Below are positions 9,890 to 18,962 of a stretch of DNA of 64,000 bases, one piece after another. This DNA comes from Palleronia sediminis (GTDB lineage Bacteria; Pseudomonadota; Alphaproteobacteria; Rhodobacterales; Rhodobacteraceae). The first letter of the stretch is position 1, and each line of letters opens with the position of its first letter. The notes under the pieces were generated by a model. The model was not told where the DNA came from. It ran no database searches and saw nothing but the letters and a program-made list of their open reading frames with translations. The stretch is taken from positions 1 to 64,000 of the forward strand of contig NZ_SNAA01000009.1 in assembly GCF_004358695.1 (NCBI RefSeq), written 5' to 3'. Made by a program: the position numbers and the translations under genes.

Positions 9890-10110
9890 CTTGGGGGCGA
9901 CCTCCGGTCTGGCGAGTGGCGGGGGGCGCGCGCCTCCCGGTCGTTTCCTCTGCGGACCCTATGCGCCATCCGGGGCAAAATTTAAGATGGAATGAAGCGA
10001 GATTGCGGCATCTTCCCGCGCATATCCCCCGAAATCGCCGCCTTTTCCTGTCATGACTTGCCGCGGATCGCGCCGATCCGTATTCCGCCCGGAAAAGGAG
10101 ATCCGCAAAA
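9890..10110. promoter_or_regulatory. Divergent intergenic region in the glycan cluster
   Basis: These 221 bp separate a leftward gene (start 9889) and a rightward gene (start 10111) and must carry promoters for both. It is locally AT-richer (for example AAAATTTAAG at 9977-9986). No specific operator was recognised. The rightward gene has a good ribosome binding site, AAAGGAGA, about 10 bp before its GTG. Confidence 0.4.
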
Positions 10111-11040
10111 GTGGACCGACAGACCATCGGCGAGGCAGAACGCCTCTACAGCGATCCCGACACGCGGATCGCGCTGCACCTGGGCTTTCACTGCACCGGC
10201 GACGAGGCGCTGATCTATTCGCTGCGCCAGAACAAGCCGCTGCTGGCCGAGCATGGCATCGTCGTGCCGCGGCGGCGGTTCTTCGTCGACGAGATGCGGC
10301 GCATGACCACCGAGATCCTGCGCGGCCGCCCCGCCACGATCCCCGAGCAGGAGATCCTGTTCAAGACGCTGATCGACCGCGAACTGGTCGAGACCCTGGT
10401 GCTGAGCTTCGACAGTTTTCTCTGCGCGCCCCGCGGGATACTGGGCGAGGGCCGACTTTATCCCAAGGCCGGGCCCAAGCTCGCCGAGCTGCGCGGCGCC
10501 TTTCCCGACAACGAGACCGCGCTCTTCTGCGCGATCCGCAATCCCGCCACCTTCCTGCCCGAGGTCTGGTCGCGCTTTGCCGGGCGCGAGGATCCGCGGC
10601 TCTTTCTCGCCGGGATCGAGCCGCGCGCGCTGCGCTGGTCGGACGTGATCGCGCGGATGCGCGCGGCCTGCGACGACGAGATCACCGTCTGGTGCCACGA
10701 GGACACGCCGCTGATCTGGGCGCGGGTGATGCGCGCGGTGGCGGGCCTGCCCGAGGGCGTCGCGCTGGACGGGACGCTGAATGTCGGCGCGCAGATCATG
10801 ACCGAAGAGGGCGAGGCGCTGCTCGAGGAATACCTGCGGCTGAACCCGCCCGCCGACGAGCCCGAACGGCACCGCGTGCTCGAGGCGTTCTTCGACAAGT
10901 TCGCCGTCGAGGACGAGATCGAGGCGGATGTCGAGATGCCCGGCTGGTCCGACGCGCTGATCTCTGAGCTGACCCTGATCTACGAGGACGACCTGGCGCG
11001 GATCGCCGAGATCCCCGGCGTGACGCTGATCGAGCCATGA
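10111..11040 (+). CDS. Sulfotransferase-like protein of unknown function
   Basis: A 309-residue protein with a GTG start preceded by AAGGAGA. The N terminus ALHLGFHCTGDEAL (residues 21-34) resembles the LHLGFHKTGTT signature that binds the 5'-phosphosulfate of PAPS in sulfotransferases, but the usual Lys, Thr and Thr are replaced, so catalytic activity is doubtful. CAIRNPATFLPE further on resembles the second sulfotransferase region (IRNP). No signal peptide or membrane segment is seen. It overlaps the next glycosyltransferase by 4 bp (ATGA at 11037-11040), which ties it to glycan modification. The family assignment is tentative. Confidence 0.55.
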   Translation: MDRQTIGEAERLYSDPDTRIALHLGFHCTGDEALIYSLRQNKPLLAEHGIVVPRRRFFVDEMRRMTTEILRGRPATIPEQEILFKTLIDRELVETLVLSFDSFLCAPRGILGEGRLYPKAGPKLAELRGAFPDNETALFCAIRNPATFLPEVWSRFAGREDPRLFLAGIEPRALRWSDVIARMRAACDDEITVWCHEDTPLIWARVMRAVAGLPEGVALDGTLNVGAQIMTEEGEALLEEYLRLNPPADEPERHRVLEAFFDKFAVEDEIEADVEMPGWSDALISELTLIYEDDLARIAEIPGVTLIEP

Positions 11041-12098
11041 GCGCGCCGCGCATCGCCATCGTCACCTCGATGCGCGACGAGGGGCCGAACCTGCTGCACT
11101 GGATCGCCCATCACCGCGCCGCCGGCGTGACCGATTTCCTCGTCTTCACGAACGATTGCGCCGACGGGACCGAGGCCCTGCTCGACCGGCTCGCCGCGGC
11201 GGGCATCCTCACCCATATCCGCAACGCCGTGCCGCAGGGGCGCACGCCGCAATGGGCCGCGCTGCGCCAGGCGCGGGGCCATCCCGCCCTTGCCGGGGCC
11301 GAGTGGATCGCCGCGCTCGATTGCGACGAATACGTGAACCTGCGCGCGCCGCTCGGCTCTCTCGGCGATCTCGTGAGGGCGGTCGGGGCGGCCGATGCCA
11401 TCGTGCTGCCTTGGCGGCTCTTCGGCCATGCGGGCCGTGCGACGCGGGCCGAGGCACCGCCCACCGAGGCGTTCGACCGCGCGATTCCCGCCGATGCGCT
11501 CTATCCCGCGCTCTGCCGGTTCTTCAAGACGCTCTACCGCGCCGCGGGGCCTTTCACGGGGCCGGGCGTGCACCGCCCGCGGCAGGTGAAGGGGGCCTCT
11601 CCGGCCTGGGTCGACGGCAGCGGCCGCGGCTTGCCGGACGAGTTCGCCCGCTCGGGGCGGATCATGCTCTGGGGCGGGCCGCTCGCCACCGACCTCGTGC
11701 AGCTCAACCACTATTCCGTCCGCTCGGCCGAGGAATTCGTCGCCAAATCCGCCCGCGGCCTGCCCAACCACACCGACAAGCCCGTCGATCTCACCTATTG
11801 GGTGGAGCGTAATTTCAACACCGTCGCGGATGCCAGCATCGCGCGCATGGCCCCCGCCACCGCCGCCGAACACGCGCGGCTCAAGGCCCTGCCCGGCGTG
11901 GCCGAGGCCGAGGCCGCCGCGCGCGACTGGCATGCCCGCGCCTTTGCCGCGGCGATGACCGACCCCGCGGCGGTCAAGCTTTTCGGGCGGCTGATCCTCG
12001 CCGGCGGCAGCACCGCGCCCCCCGAGGCCGTGGCGCGCCAACTGGTCGCGCTTTACGGGCGCGCCGCGCAGGGCGGGGGCGGGGCGCTCTCCGGTTGA
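11037..12098 (+). CDS. GT2-type glycosyltransferase
   Basis: The 353-residue protein is a single-module relative of the gene at 3563. The opening strand [33 protein letters not shown] (donor binding) and ALDCDEYVNL (D95 and D97 as DxD metal ligands) match PF13704-type GT-A enzymes. VDGSGRGLP and VQLNHYSVRSAEEF are also shared with the C-terminal half of the 3563 gene ([23 protein letters not shown]). Sugar donor and acceptor are unknown. It starts within the stop of the sulfotransferase-like gene and is the last gene of the cluster. Confidence 0.82.
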   Translation: MSAPRIAIVTSMRDEGPNLLHWIAHHRAAGVTDFLVFTNDCADGTEALLDRLAAAGILTHIRNAVPQGRTPQWAALRQARGHPALAGAEWIAALDCDEYVNLRAPLGSLGDLVRAVGAADAIVLPWRLFGHAGRATRAEAPPTEAFDRAIPADALYPALCRFFKTLYRAAGPFTGPGVHRPRQVKGASPAWVDGSGRGLPDEFARSGRIMLWGGPLATDLVQLNHYSVRSAEEFVAKSARGLPNHTDKPVDLTYWVERNFNTVADASIARMAPATAAEHARLKALPGVAEAEAAARDWHARAFAAAMTDPAAVKLFGRLILAGGSTAPPEAVARQLVALYGRAAQGGGGALSG

Positions 12099-12149
12099 CC
12101 CGCGCGCGCGGCCATGCACCCTGTCGATGCCGGAACGGGGGGCGCGGGC

Positions 12150-13061
12150 ATGGGCGGGATACCGAACTCGATCGACGAGGTGCAGGCGCTGCTGGCCCGG
12201 CAATCCTATGTCTGCGGGCGGCCGCTGGCGACGGTGGCCTTTCTCGGGCTGCGGCTCGGCCGGCCGCTCTTTCTCGAGGGCGAGGCGGGCACCGGCAAGA
12301 CCGAGATCGCGCGCGCGCTGGCCGCGGGGCTCGGGCGGCGCCTGATCCGGCTGCAATGCTACGAGGGGCTCGACGCGGCCTCGGCGGTCTACGAATGGAA
12401 CTTCGCCGCGCAGATGATCGCGATCCGCGCGGCCGAGGCGGGGGCGGGGCAGGGCGCGCCGGGGCGTGACGCGCTCCGCTCCGAGCTTTTCTCCGAAGAG
12501 TATCTCGTCGCCCGCCCGCTGCTCGAGGCGATGCGCCCGCAGCCCGGCGGCCCGCCGGTGCTGCTCATCGACGAGATCGACCGCACCGACGCCCCGTTCG
12601 AGGCCTTCCTGCTCGAGGCGCTGTCCGATTTCGCCGTGACCATCCCCGAGCTCGGCCGGATCGAGGCGCCCGCGCCGCCCATCGTGGTGCTGACCTCGAA
12701 CCGCACGCGCGAGGTGCATGACGCGCTCAAGCGGCGCTGCCTCTACCACTGGGTCGACTACCCCGATTTCGACCGCGAACTCGCCATCCTGACCGCCCGC
12801 GCGCCCGAGGCCTCCGCGGCGCTAAGCCGCGAGGTCGTGGCCTTCGTGCAGCGGCTGCGCGGCGAGGACCTGTTCAAGAAGCCCGGCGTGGCCGAAACCA
12901 TCGACTGGGCGAAATGCCTGCTCGCGCTCGACGTGATCGAACTCAGCCCCCAGGTCATCGCCGACACGATCGGCGCGCTTCTGAAATACCAGGACGACAT
13001 CCAGCGGCTCGAGGGCTCGGGGGCCAAACGCCTGCTCGACGAGCTCAAGGCCGGGGCATGA
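12150..13061 (+). CDS. coxD: MoxR/CoxD-type AAA+ ATPase
   Basis: CoxD-type ATPases act as chaperones that help finish the Mo-Cu or Mo cofactor of CO-dehydrogenase-family enzymes, together with the VWA protein CoxE. The 303-residue protein has Walker A GEAGTGKT (44-51), Walker B LLIDEIDR (D141, E142), sensor 1 VLTSNRTRE and the C-terminal lid ending LDELKAGA. The ATG at 12150 was chosen over one at 12114 because the extra residues are glycine-rich and unlike the family. coxE follows after about 40 bp, and the structural cox genes lie at 57.1-61.5 kb. Confidence 0.85.
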   Translation: MGGIPNSIDEVQALLARQSYVCGRPLATVAFLGLRLGRPLFLEGEAGTGKTEIARALAAGLGRRLIRLQCYEGLDAASAVYEWNFAAQMIAIRAAEAGAGQGAPGRDALRSELFSEEYLVARPLLEAMRPQPGGPPVLLIDEIDRTDAPFEAFLLEALSDFAVTIPELGRIEAPAPPIVVLTSNRTREVHDALKRRCLYHWVDYPDFDRELAILTARAPEASAALSREVVAFVQRLRGEDLFKKPGVAETIDWAKCLLALDVIELSPQVIADTIGALLKYQDDIQRLEGSGAKRLLDELKAGA

Positions 13062-13076
13062 GCGCGCCGCCCCCGT

Positions 13077-13096
13077 CTTCTCTTTGACAAATACCC
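13077..13096 (-). repeat. GTATTT...AGAGAAG motif, short form, copy 3
   Basis: The minus strand reads GGGTATTT, a short spacer, then CAAAGAGAAG. It fills most of the gap between coxD and coxE, which point the same way, so this copy is not in a convergent gap. Confidence 0.55.
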
Positions 13097-13104
13097 ATCC
13101 GACA

Positions 13105-14364
13105 ATGGCCAGCCCGCGCGACCTTCCGCTTCCTGAAACCCCCCGCCTCGCGGGCAACATCGTCTGGTTCGCCCGCGCGCTGCGCCGGGCGGGGCTGGTC
13201 ATCGGGCCCGGGCGGGTGGTGGATGCGGTGCGCGCGGTGCAGGCGGCGGGGTTCACCGCGCGCACCGATTTCTACTGGACGCTGCATGCCTGTTTCGTCT
13301 CCCGCCCCGAACAGCGCGCGACCTTCGACCAGGTGTTCCGGCTCTACTGGCGCGATCCGCGCTATCTGGAGCACATGATGGCGATGCTGATGCCCACCGT
13401 GCGCGGCGTGCAGGAGGAGCGGCGCGCGCGGCCGGCCGAGACCCGCGCGGCCGAGGCGATCCTCGACGGGGCGCATCGCGACGACCCGCCGCCCGGCGAG
13501 GGGTCCGAGGACGCAGACCCGCTGATCGAGATCGACGCCGCGCGCACCATGTCCGACGAGGAACGGCTCAGAACACTCGATTTCGAACAGATGTCGGTCG
13601 AAGAGATGGCCCGCGCCAAGCGGATGATCGCGCGGCTGTCGCTGCCGGTGCGGCCCCTGCGCTCGCGCCGCACGGGGCCCGCGCCGCACGGGGGCGCGCG
13701 GCCCGACTGGCCGCGCACGATGCGCCGGGCGCTGCGCCAAGGCGGCGAGATCGCGCGGTTCGAGACCCGCAGCCCGCGCCTTCGCTGGCCCAACCTCGTG
13801 GCGATCTGCGACATATCGGGGTCGATGTCGTCCTATTCGCGGGCGGTGCTGCATTTCCTGCACGCCGTCGCCAACCGCAAGGGGGCGGGCTGGGCGCAGG
13901 TCCATGCTTTCACCTTCGGCACGCGGCTGACCGATATCTCGCGCCACCTGCGGCGCCGCGATGTCGACGCGGCGCTGGCCGCGGCCGGGGCGCAGGCCCA
14001 GGATTGGGAGGGCGGCACGCGTATCGGGGACTGCCTGGCGAGCTTCAACCGCGACTGGTCGCGCCGCGTCATGGGCTCGGGCGCGGTCGTTCTGCTCATC
14101 ACCGACGGGCTCGACCGGGGCGATCCCGCGACGCTCGACGCCGCGATGGAGCGGCTGCATCTCAGCGCCCGGCAGGTCGTCTGGCTGAACCCGCTGCTGC
14201 GCTTCGACGCCTTTGCGCCGCGCGCGCAGGGGGTGGCGGTGATGCTGCGCCATGTCGATTCGTTCCGCGCGGGCCACGATATCGCCTCGCTCGAGGGGCT
14301 GGCCCGCGCGCTGGCCGATCCCGACGACACGGGCGAGCGGGGGCGGATGCTGGGGATGCTCTAG
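13105..14364 (+). CDS. coxE: CoxE-type von Willebrand factor A domain protein
   Basis: CoxE proteins work with the CoxD ATPase to mature molybdenum hydroxylases of the CO-dehydrogenase family. The 419-residue protein has a helical N-terminal half, with a long acidic/arginine-rich middle and FEQMSVEEMARAKRMI, and a C-terminal VWA domain. There the metal-ion-dependent adhesion site is CDISGSMS (D236, S238, S240), followed by GGTRIGDCL and LLITDGLDRGD. The ATG at 13105 follows the repeat motif; an upstream frame opening inside the motif was rejected. It is cytosolic, with no signal peptide. Confidence 0.87.
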   Translation: MASPRDLPLPETPRLAGNIVWFARALRRAGLVIGPGRVVDAVRAVQAAGFTARTDFYWTLHACFVSRPEQRATFDQVFRLYWRDPRYLEHMMAMLMPTVRGVQEERRARPAETRAAEAILDGAHRDDPPPGEGSEDADPLIEIDAARTMSDEERLRTLDFEQMSVEEMARAKRMIARLSLPVRPLRSRRTGPAPHGGARPDWPRTMRRALRQGGEIARFETRSPRLRWPNLVAICDISGSMSSYSRAVLHFLHAVANRKGAGWAQVHAFTFGTRLTDISRHLRRRDVDAALAAAGAQAQDWEGGTRIGDCLASFNRDWSRRVMGSGAVVLLITDGLDRGDPATLDAAMERLHLSARQVVWLNPLLRFDAFAPRAQGVAVMLRHVDSFRAGHDIASLEGLARALADPDDTGERGRMLGML

Positions 14365-14415
14365 GCGCGCCGCTTGGCGCTGGCATCCCGCGGCGATCGC
14401 GCGCAGATTGCCCCC

Positions 14416-15392
<977 letters not shown>

Positions 15393-15393
<1 letters not shown>

Positions 15394-16385
15394 TGGAGTT
15401 CGGTCGCGTTCCCCTGTCGCAGGCGCTGGGCGCGATCCTCGCCCATTCGCAGCAGGTGGCCGACGGGCGCATCCGCAAGGGCTGCACGCTCGATCGCGGC
15501 GATATCGCGCGGCTGGCGGCGGCGGGGATCTCGCACCCGACCGTCGCAAGGCTTTCCCCGGACGACCTGGGCGAGGACGAGGCGGCCGCGCGTCTGGCCG
15601 CGGCGCTGGTGCCCGACCCGGACGCGGCGGGGCTGCGCCTGACCGCGGCCGCGACGGGGCGGGTCAACCTGCTGGCAACGGTGCCGGGGGTGCTGACGCT
15701 CGACGCGGGTGCGATCCATGCGCTGAACCGTGTCGATCCCGCGATCACGCTGGCGACCCTGCCGGAATTCGCGCGTGTGGCGCCCGGCACGATGGCGGCG
15801 ACGGTCAAGCTGATCACCTACGCCGTGCCGGGGGAACTGCTGGAGCGGGCCTGTGCGGCCGCGCGCGGCGCGCTGCGCGTGGCGCCCGTGCGCCTCGGCT
15901 CGGCGGGGTTGATCGTGACCGACATGGGCGCCGGCCCCGGCAAGGGCGAGGCGGCGGTGGCCATGCGGCTCGAGCGGTTGGGGATGCGGCTGGCCGAGAC
16001 GCGGATCGTGCCCCATGACGAGGCCCCGCTGGCCGAGGCGCTGGCGGCGATCGCGGGCGACATGGTGCTGGTGCTGACCGCCTCGGCCACGTCGGACGCG
16101 CGCGACGTGGCCCCCGCGGCGCTGATCGCGGCGGGCGGGCGGGTCGACCGGTTCGGCATCCCGGTCGATCCGGGCAACCTGCTGTTTTTGGGCGCGCTGG
16201 GCGGGCGGCCGGTGATCGGGCTGCCGGGCTGCGCGCGCTCTCCGGCGCTGAACGGCGCCGATTGGGTGCTGGAGCGGGTGGCCTGCGGAATACCGCCGAC
16301 CGAGGACGCGTTCGCCGCGATGGGGGTGGGCGGGCTGCTCAAGGAAAGCCCCGCGCGGCCGCATCCGCGCGCGCGCGGGCGATAG
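15393..16385 (+). CDS. Molybdopterin-binding domain protein
   Basis: The 330-residue protein carries an N-terminal MoeA-like stretch (GRVPLSQALGAILAHS) and a C-terminal MoCF/MogA-like domain with ETRIVPHDEAP, then LVLTASATSDARDVAPAAL and RFGIPVDPGNLL followed by VIGLPGCARSPALNG. These are typical of molybdopterin-binding proteins in cox/xdh accessory operons. Relatives are often fused to a MobA-like nucleotidyltransferase; that domain is not evident here. It probably presents or modifies the cofactor (possibly the cytosine-dinucleotide form used by CODH-type enzymes), an inference from context. Confidence 0.78.
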
Positions 16386-16743
16386 GCGGCGGGGCCGCGC
16401 GGGCGCCACGCCCGAGGCCCCGGACGCCCATGGGGCGCCGGGTCGGCCGGGATCACCGGGGGGCAGCGATGCTGCGCGGCCCCTCTATATCGTCCGTGAG
16501 GTCGGCGGCGCCGCCGGGTAAGGGCGCGAGCCATCGGGGACGGGGCGTCACCCCCGGCCGGTCATCCCACCGGTGAGACATCGCGGACGACACGCCCGAT
16601 TGCCAGGCCGGGCGGGCCTTCCCCTGTCTCGCTGTACTTCACGTTGCGCGCGCCATGCCCTTATGCCGCAAAATCCTTGCGAAAGGGTTGAGAGCGCGCG
16701 CGGGCATCGGCGGATTGTCGCCGGGCCGCGGCCCCCCGCGTAT
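16386..16743. other. Gene-free stretch between cox accessory genes and infC
   Basis: About 360 bp with no open frame that looks coding on either strand. The first half is very GC-rich; the second half contains runs such as GCAAAATCCTTGCGAAAGG near 16669-16687. No tRNA fold or clear promoter was recognised. Confidence 0.4.
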
Positions 16744-16774
16744 GAAAAAGGCGCCCGGTCCGCGACCGGGCGCC
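16744..16774 (-). terminator. Rho-independent terminator of infC
   Basis: On the minus strand an 11-bp perfect stem, GGCGCCCGGTC / GACCGGGCGCC, with a GCG loop is followed directly by TTTTTC. It begins 24 bp past the infC stop codon, the expected place for an intrinsic terminator. Confidence 0.93.
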
Positions 16775-16797
16775 CTGTCGTCGAGCCATGGCGAGGA

Positions 16798-17349
16798 TCA
16801 GCGCGTCGGGCCGATCATCATCACCATCTGGCGGCCTTCCATGCGGGGGAAGTTCTCGACCTTGCCGATTTCCTTGGTGTCGTCGGCCACGCGTTCGAGC
16901 AGTTCGCGGCCGAGATTCTGGTGCGCCATCTCGCGGCCACGGAAGCGCAGCGTGATCTTTACCTTGTCCCCGTTCTCGAGGAATTTCACGACGTTGCGCA
17001 TCTTGACGTCGTAATCGTGGGTATCGGTGTTGGGGCGGAACTTCACCTCCTTCACCTCGATCGTCTTCTGCTTCTTGCGGGCCTCGGCCTCGCGCTTCTG
17101 GGTTTCGTACTTGAACTTGCCGAAATCCATGATCTTGCAGACCGGAGGAGCGGCGTTGGGCGAGATCTCGACAAGGTCGAGACCGGCCTCCTCGGCCATC
17201 TCCAGGGCGCGCTGCGGCGTGACCACGCCGACATTCTCGCCCTCGGCGCCGATCAGGCGGACCTCGGGGGCGCGGATGCGGTCGTTGACGCGGGGGCCGG
17301 TATCTCGGGTCGGGGGCGCATTATGCGGTCTGCGGGCGATGGGGGTCAT
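16798..17349 (-). CDS. infC: Translation initiation factor IF-3
   Basis: IF-3 binds the 30S subunit, prevents premature 50S joining and checks the start codon. At 183 residues it matches the family. The N domain has [15 protein letters not shown] and [21 protein letters not shown], the linker [18 protein letters not shown], and the C domain [16 protein letters not shown] and [15 protein letters not shown]. The ATG at 17349 sits directly against AAAGG, too close for a normal Shine-Dalgarno; an in-frame ATT lies three codons upstream (17358), recalling the AUU start used by infC in enteric bacteria. Which is used cannot be decided here. Confidence 0.96.
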   Translation of the reverse strand: MTPIARRPHNAPPTRDTGPRVNDRIRAPEVRLIGAEGENVGVVTPQRALEMAEEAGLDLVEISPNAAPPVCKIMDFGKFKYETQKREAEARKKQKTIEVKEVKFRPNTDTHDYDVKMRNVVKFLENGDKVKITLRFRGREMAHQNLGRELLERVADDTKEIGKVENFPRMEGRQMVMMIGPTR

Positions 17350-17483
17350 CCTTTCAATGGAACCAACAGGGCGAAAATAGCGCTGGAAACCCGATGCTTC
17401 AAGCACCACCGCTTGCCTTTGCGGAAACCCGGCGCATATCGCGCTTGAAACGAGATCGCATCGAGAACCTGAAGGAGATCGAC

Positions 17484-18296
17484 ATGACCCCCCGCATCAC
17501 ATCGCTCGCCCTTGCCGTCGCGATGGGCATGACCCTCGCCGCCTGCCAGGAAGAGGAAGCGCCCGCCGAAGAGGCGGCCGAGCAGAATATCGAGGAAGAG
17601 GTCGACCCCGGCGTGCCCGACAGCACCGGCGGCGAGACCGACCGCCTGTCCGAGATCACCGAGAACGAGAATGCCGGTGCCGGCGGGTCGGTCGCGGTGA
17701 CGGGCGGCGGCGGCCCCGAGGCCGACGCGACGAGCGGCCCCGAATCGGATATCGACGTCGCCGATCCCGATGCCGGCGAGAACGTCACCGATATCGAGGA
17801 TACCGATGCGGCCGAGGATGACAGCGCGGCCGAGATGGTCGAGCCCGGTACCGATCCGGCCGTCGAGGGCGACACCGCCGCCGAGATGACCGACGGGCAG
17901 GCCGCCGCGACCGTGGCCGGCGGGGACGGCGCATCCTCGGAACTCGAGAACGCGGCGACCGATGTGGGCGACGCCTCGGAGGACGCGACCGACGCGGCCG
18001 TCGACGCGGCGCAATCGGGCGAGGCGCCCGTCGCCAATGCGCAGGATACCGCCGAGAACCTCGCCGAAGAGGAGGGCGTCGTCGGCGCCGAGGGCGGATC
18101 GCTCGAAGAGATCCTGACGCTCGAGGATTTTGACGAGGATCGCATCATCGCCGCCATCGAGAACTCGGAGATGAACGACACCCTCAAGCAGACGCTCACC
18201 ACCGCGGTGGACGAGGTGCGCGGCGGCAACGATGTCGCCAAGGCCGCGCTGATCGAGCGGCTGCGCACGGCCTTCGACCTGCCCCCGGCGCAGTGA
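17484..18296 (+). CDS. Acidic, low-complexity lipoprotein
   Basis: A 270-residue protein of unknown function. The ATG at 17484 has a clear GAAGGAG site 5 bp upstream. The N terminus is a lipoprotein signal ([21 protein letters not shown], lipobox LAAC with C21). Residues about 22-200 are almost wholly Ala, Glu, Asp, Gly and Thr, which suggests a disordered, strongly negative tether. The last 60 residues (from [13 protein letters not shown] to the end) look like a small helical domain. It is divergent from infC and convergent with fpr, with the hairpin array in between. Confidence 0.75.
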   Translation: MTPRITSLALAVAMGMTLAACQEEEAPAEEAAEQNIEEEVDPGVPDSTGGETDRLSEITENENAGAGGSVAVTGGGGPEADATSGPESDIDVADPDAGENVTDIEDTDAAEDDSAAEMVEPGTDPAVEGDTAAEMTDGQAAATVAGGDGASSELENAATDVGDASEDATDAAVDAAQSGEAPVANAQDTAENLAEEEGVVGAEGGSLEEILTLEDFDEDRIIAAIENSEMNDTLKQTLTTAVDEVRGGNDVAKAALIERLRTAFDLPPAQ

Positions 18297-18381
18297 ACCG
18301 GCCGCCCGACCGGTCCGCGGCGAGGGTCGCGGGCCGGTCGTCCCACGGCCCGTGCGGCGCGCCCGCGGCGGGCCGTGCGAC

Positions 18382-18406
18382 GTGAGTATTTAGGGAAACA
18401 GAGAAG
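18382..18406 (+). repeat. GTATTT...AGAGAAG motif, long form, copy 4
   Basis: The plus strand reads GTGAGTATTT, AGGG, AAACAGAGAAG. It is identical at all but one spacer position to the copies at 2334 (minus) and 61642 (minus). It sits 86 bp past the lipoprotein stop codon and 50 bp before the hairpin array. Confidence 0.65.
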
Positions 18407-18455
18407 GGCCGGGAGTGGCCGGGCGGCTTGGTCCGGTGGTGCCTGGGTTGCGGGG

Positions 18456-18959
18456 GGCTCGGCCCTGCGCTCCGCGCGTTCAGGCCTGAAACCGTCCGCT
18501 GGACGGTTTCCGGGATGGCCCTTGTCCCGGCGCTCCGCGCGTTCGCCGCTGAAAGGCCCCACCGGGGCCTTTCCGGGACGCGGCTCGGCCCTGTGCTCCG
18601 CGCGTTCGGGCCTGAAACCGTCCACTGGACGGTTTCCGGGACGGCCCTTGCCCCGGCGCTCCGCGCGTTCGCCGCTGAAAGGCCCCACCGGGGCCTTTCC
18701 AAGACGCGGCTCTGCCCTGCGCTCCGCGCGTTCGGGCCTGAAACCGTCCACCGGACGGTTTCCGAGACGGCCCTTGTCCCGGCGCTCCGCGCGTTCGCCG
18801 CTGAAAGGCCCCACTGGGGCCTTTCCAGGACGCGGCTCTGCCCTGCGCTCCGCGCGTTCGGGCCTGAAACCGTCCACCGGACGGTTTCCGAGACGGCCCT
18901 TGTCCCGGCGCTCCGCGCGTTCGCCGCTGAAAGGCCCCACTGGGGCCTTTCCAGGACGC
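18456..18959. repeat. Tandem array: four 126-bp units, each two 63-bp hairpin half-units
   Basis: Four direct copies of 126 bp start at 18456, 18582, 18708 and 18834 and end at 18959. Each is made of two 63-bp half-units, both containing GCGCTCCGCGCGTTC or nearly so, followed by a perfect hairpin with 10-bp arms and a 3-nt loop. Type A arms are GAAACCGTCC/GGACGGTTTC and type B arms GAAAGGCCCC/GGGGCCTTTC. The eight hairpins begin at 18488, 18551, 18614, 18677, 18740, 18803, 18866 and 18929, exactly 63 bp apart, in strict A-B order. Arms are invariant; loops vary (GCT, ACT, ACC). The array ends 3 bp from the fpr stop codon. Because 126 is a multiple of 3, frames stay open through it, but no coding case is visible. 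Confidence 0.95.
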
Positions 18960-18962
18960 GGC

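Noticed and set aside
16573-17448. Plus-strand open frame across the infC region
   Set aside because: It is antisense to infC, which has full IF-3 motifs and a terminator.
18456-18959. CRISPR array
   Set aside because: Repeats recur with conserved, not unique, spacers, the hairpin arms alternate between two sequences, and no cas genes are present.
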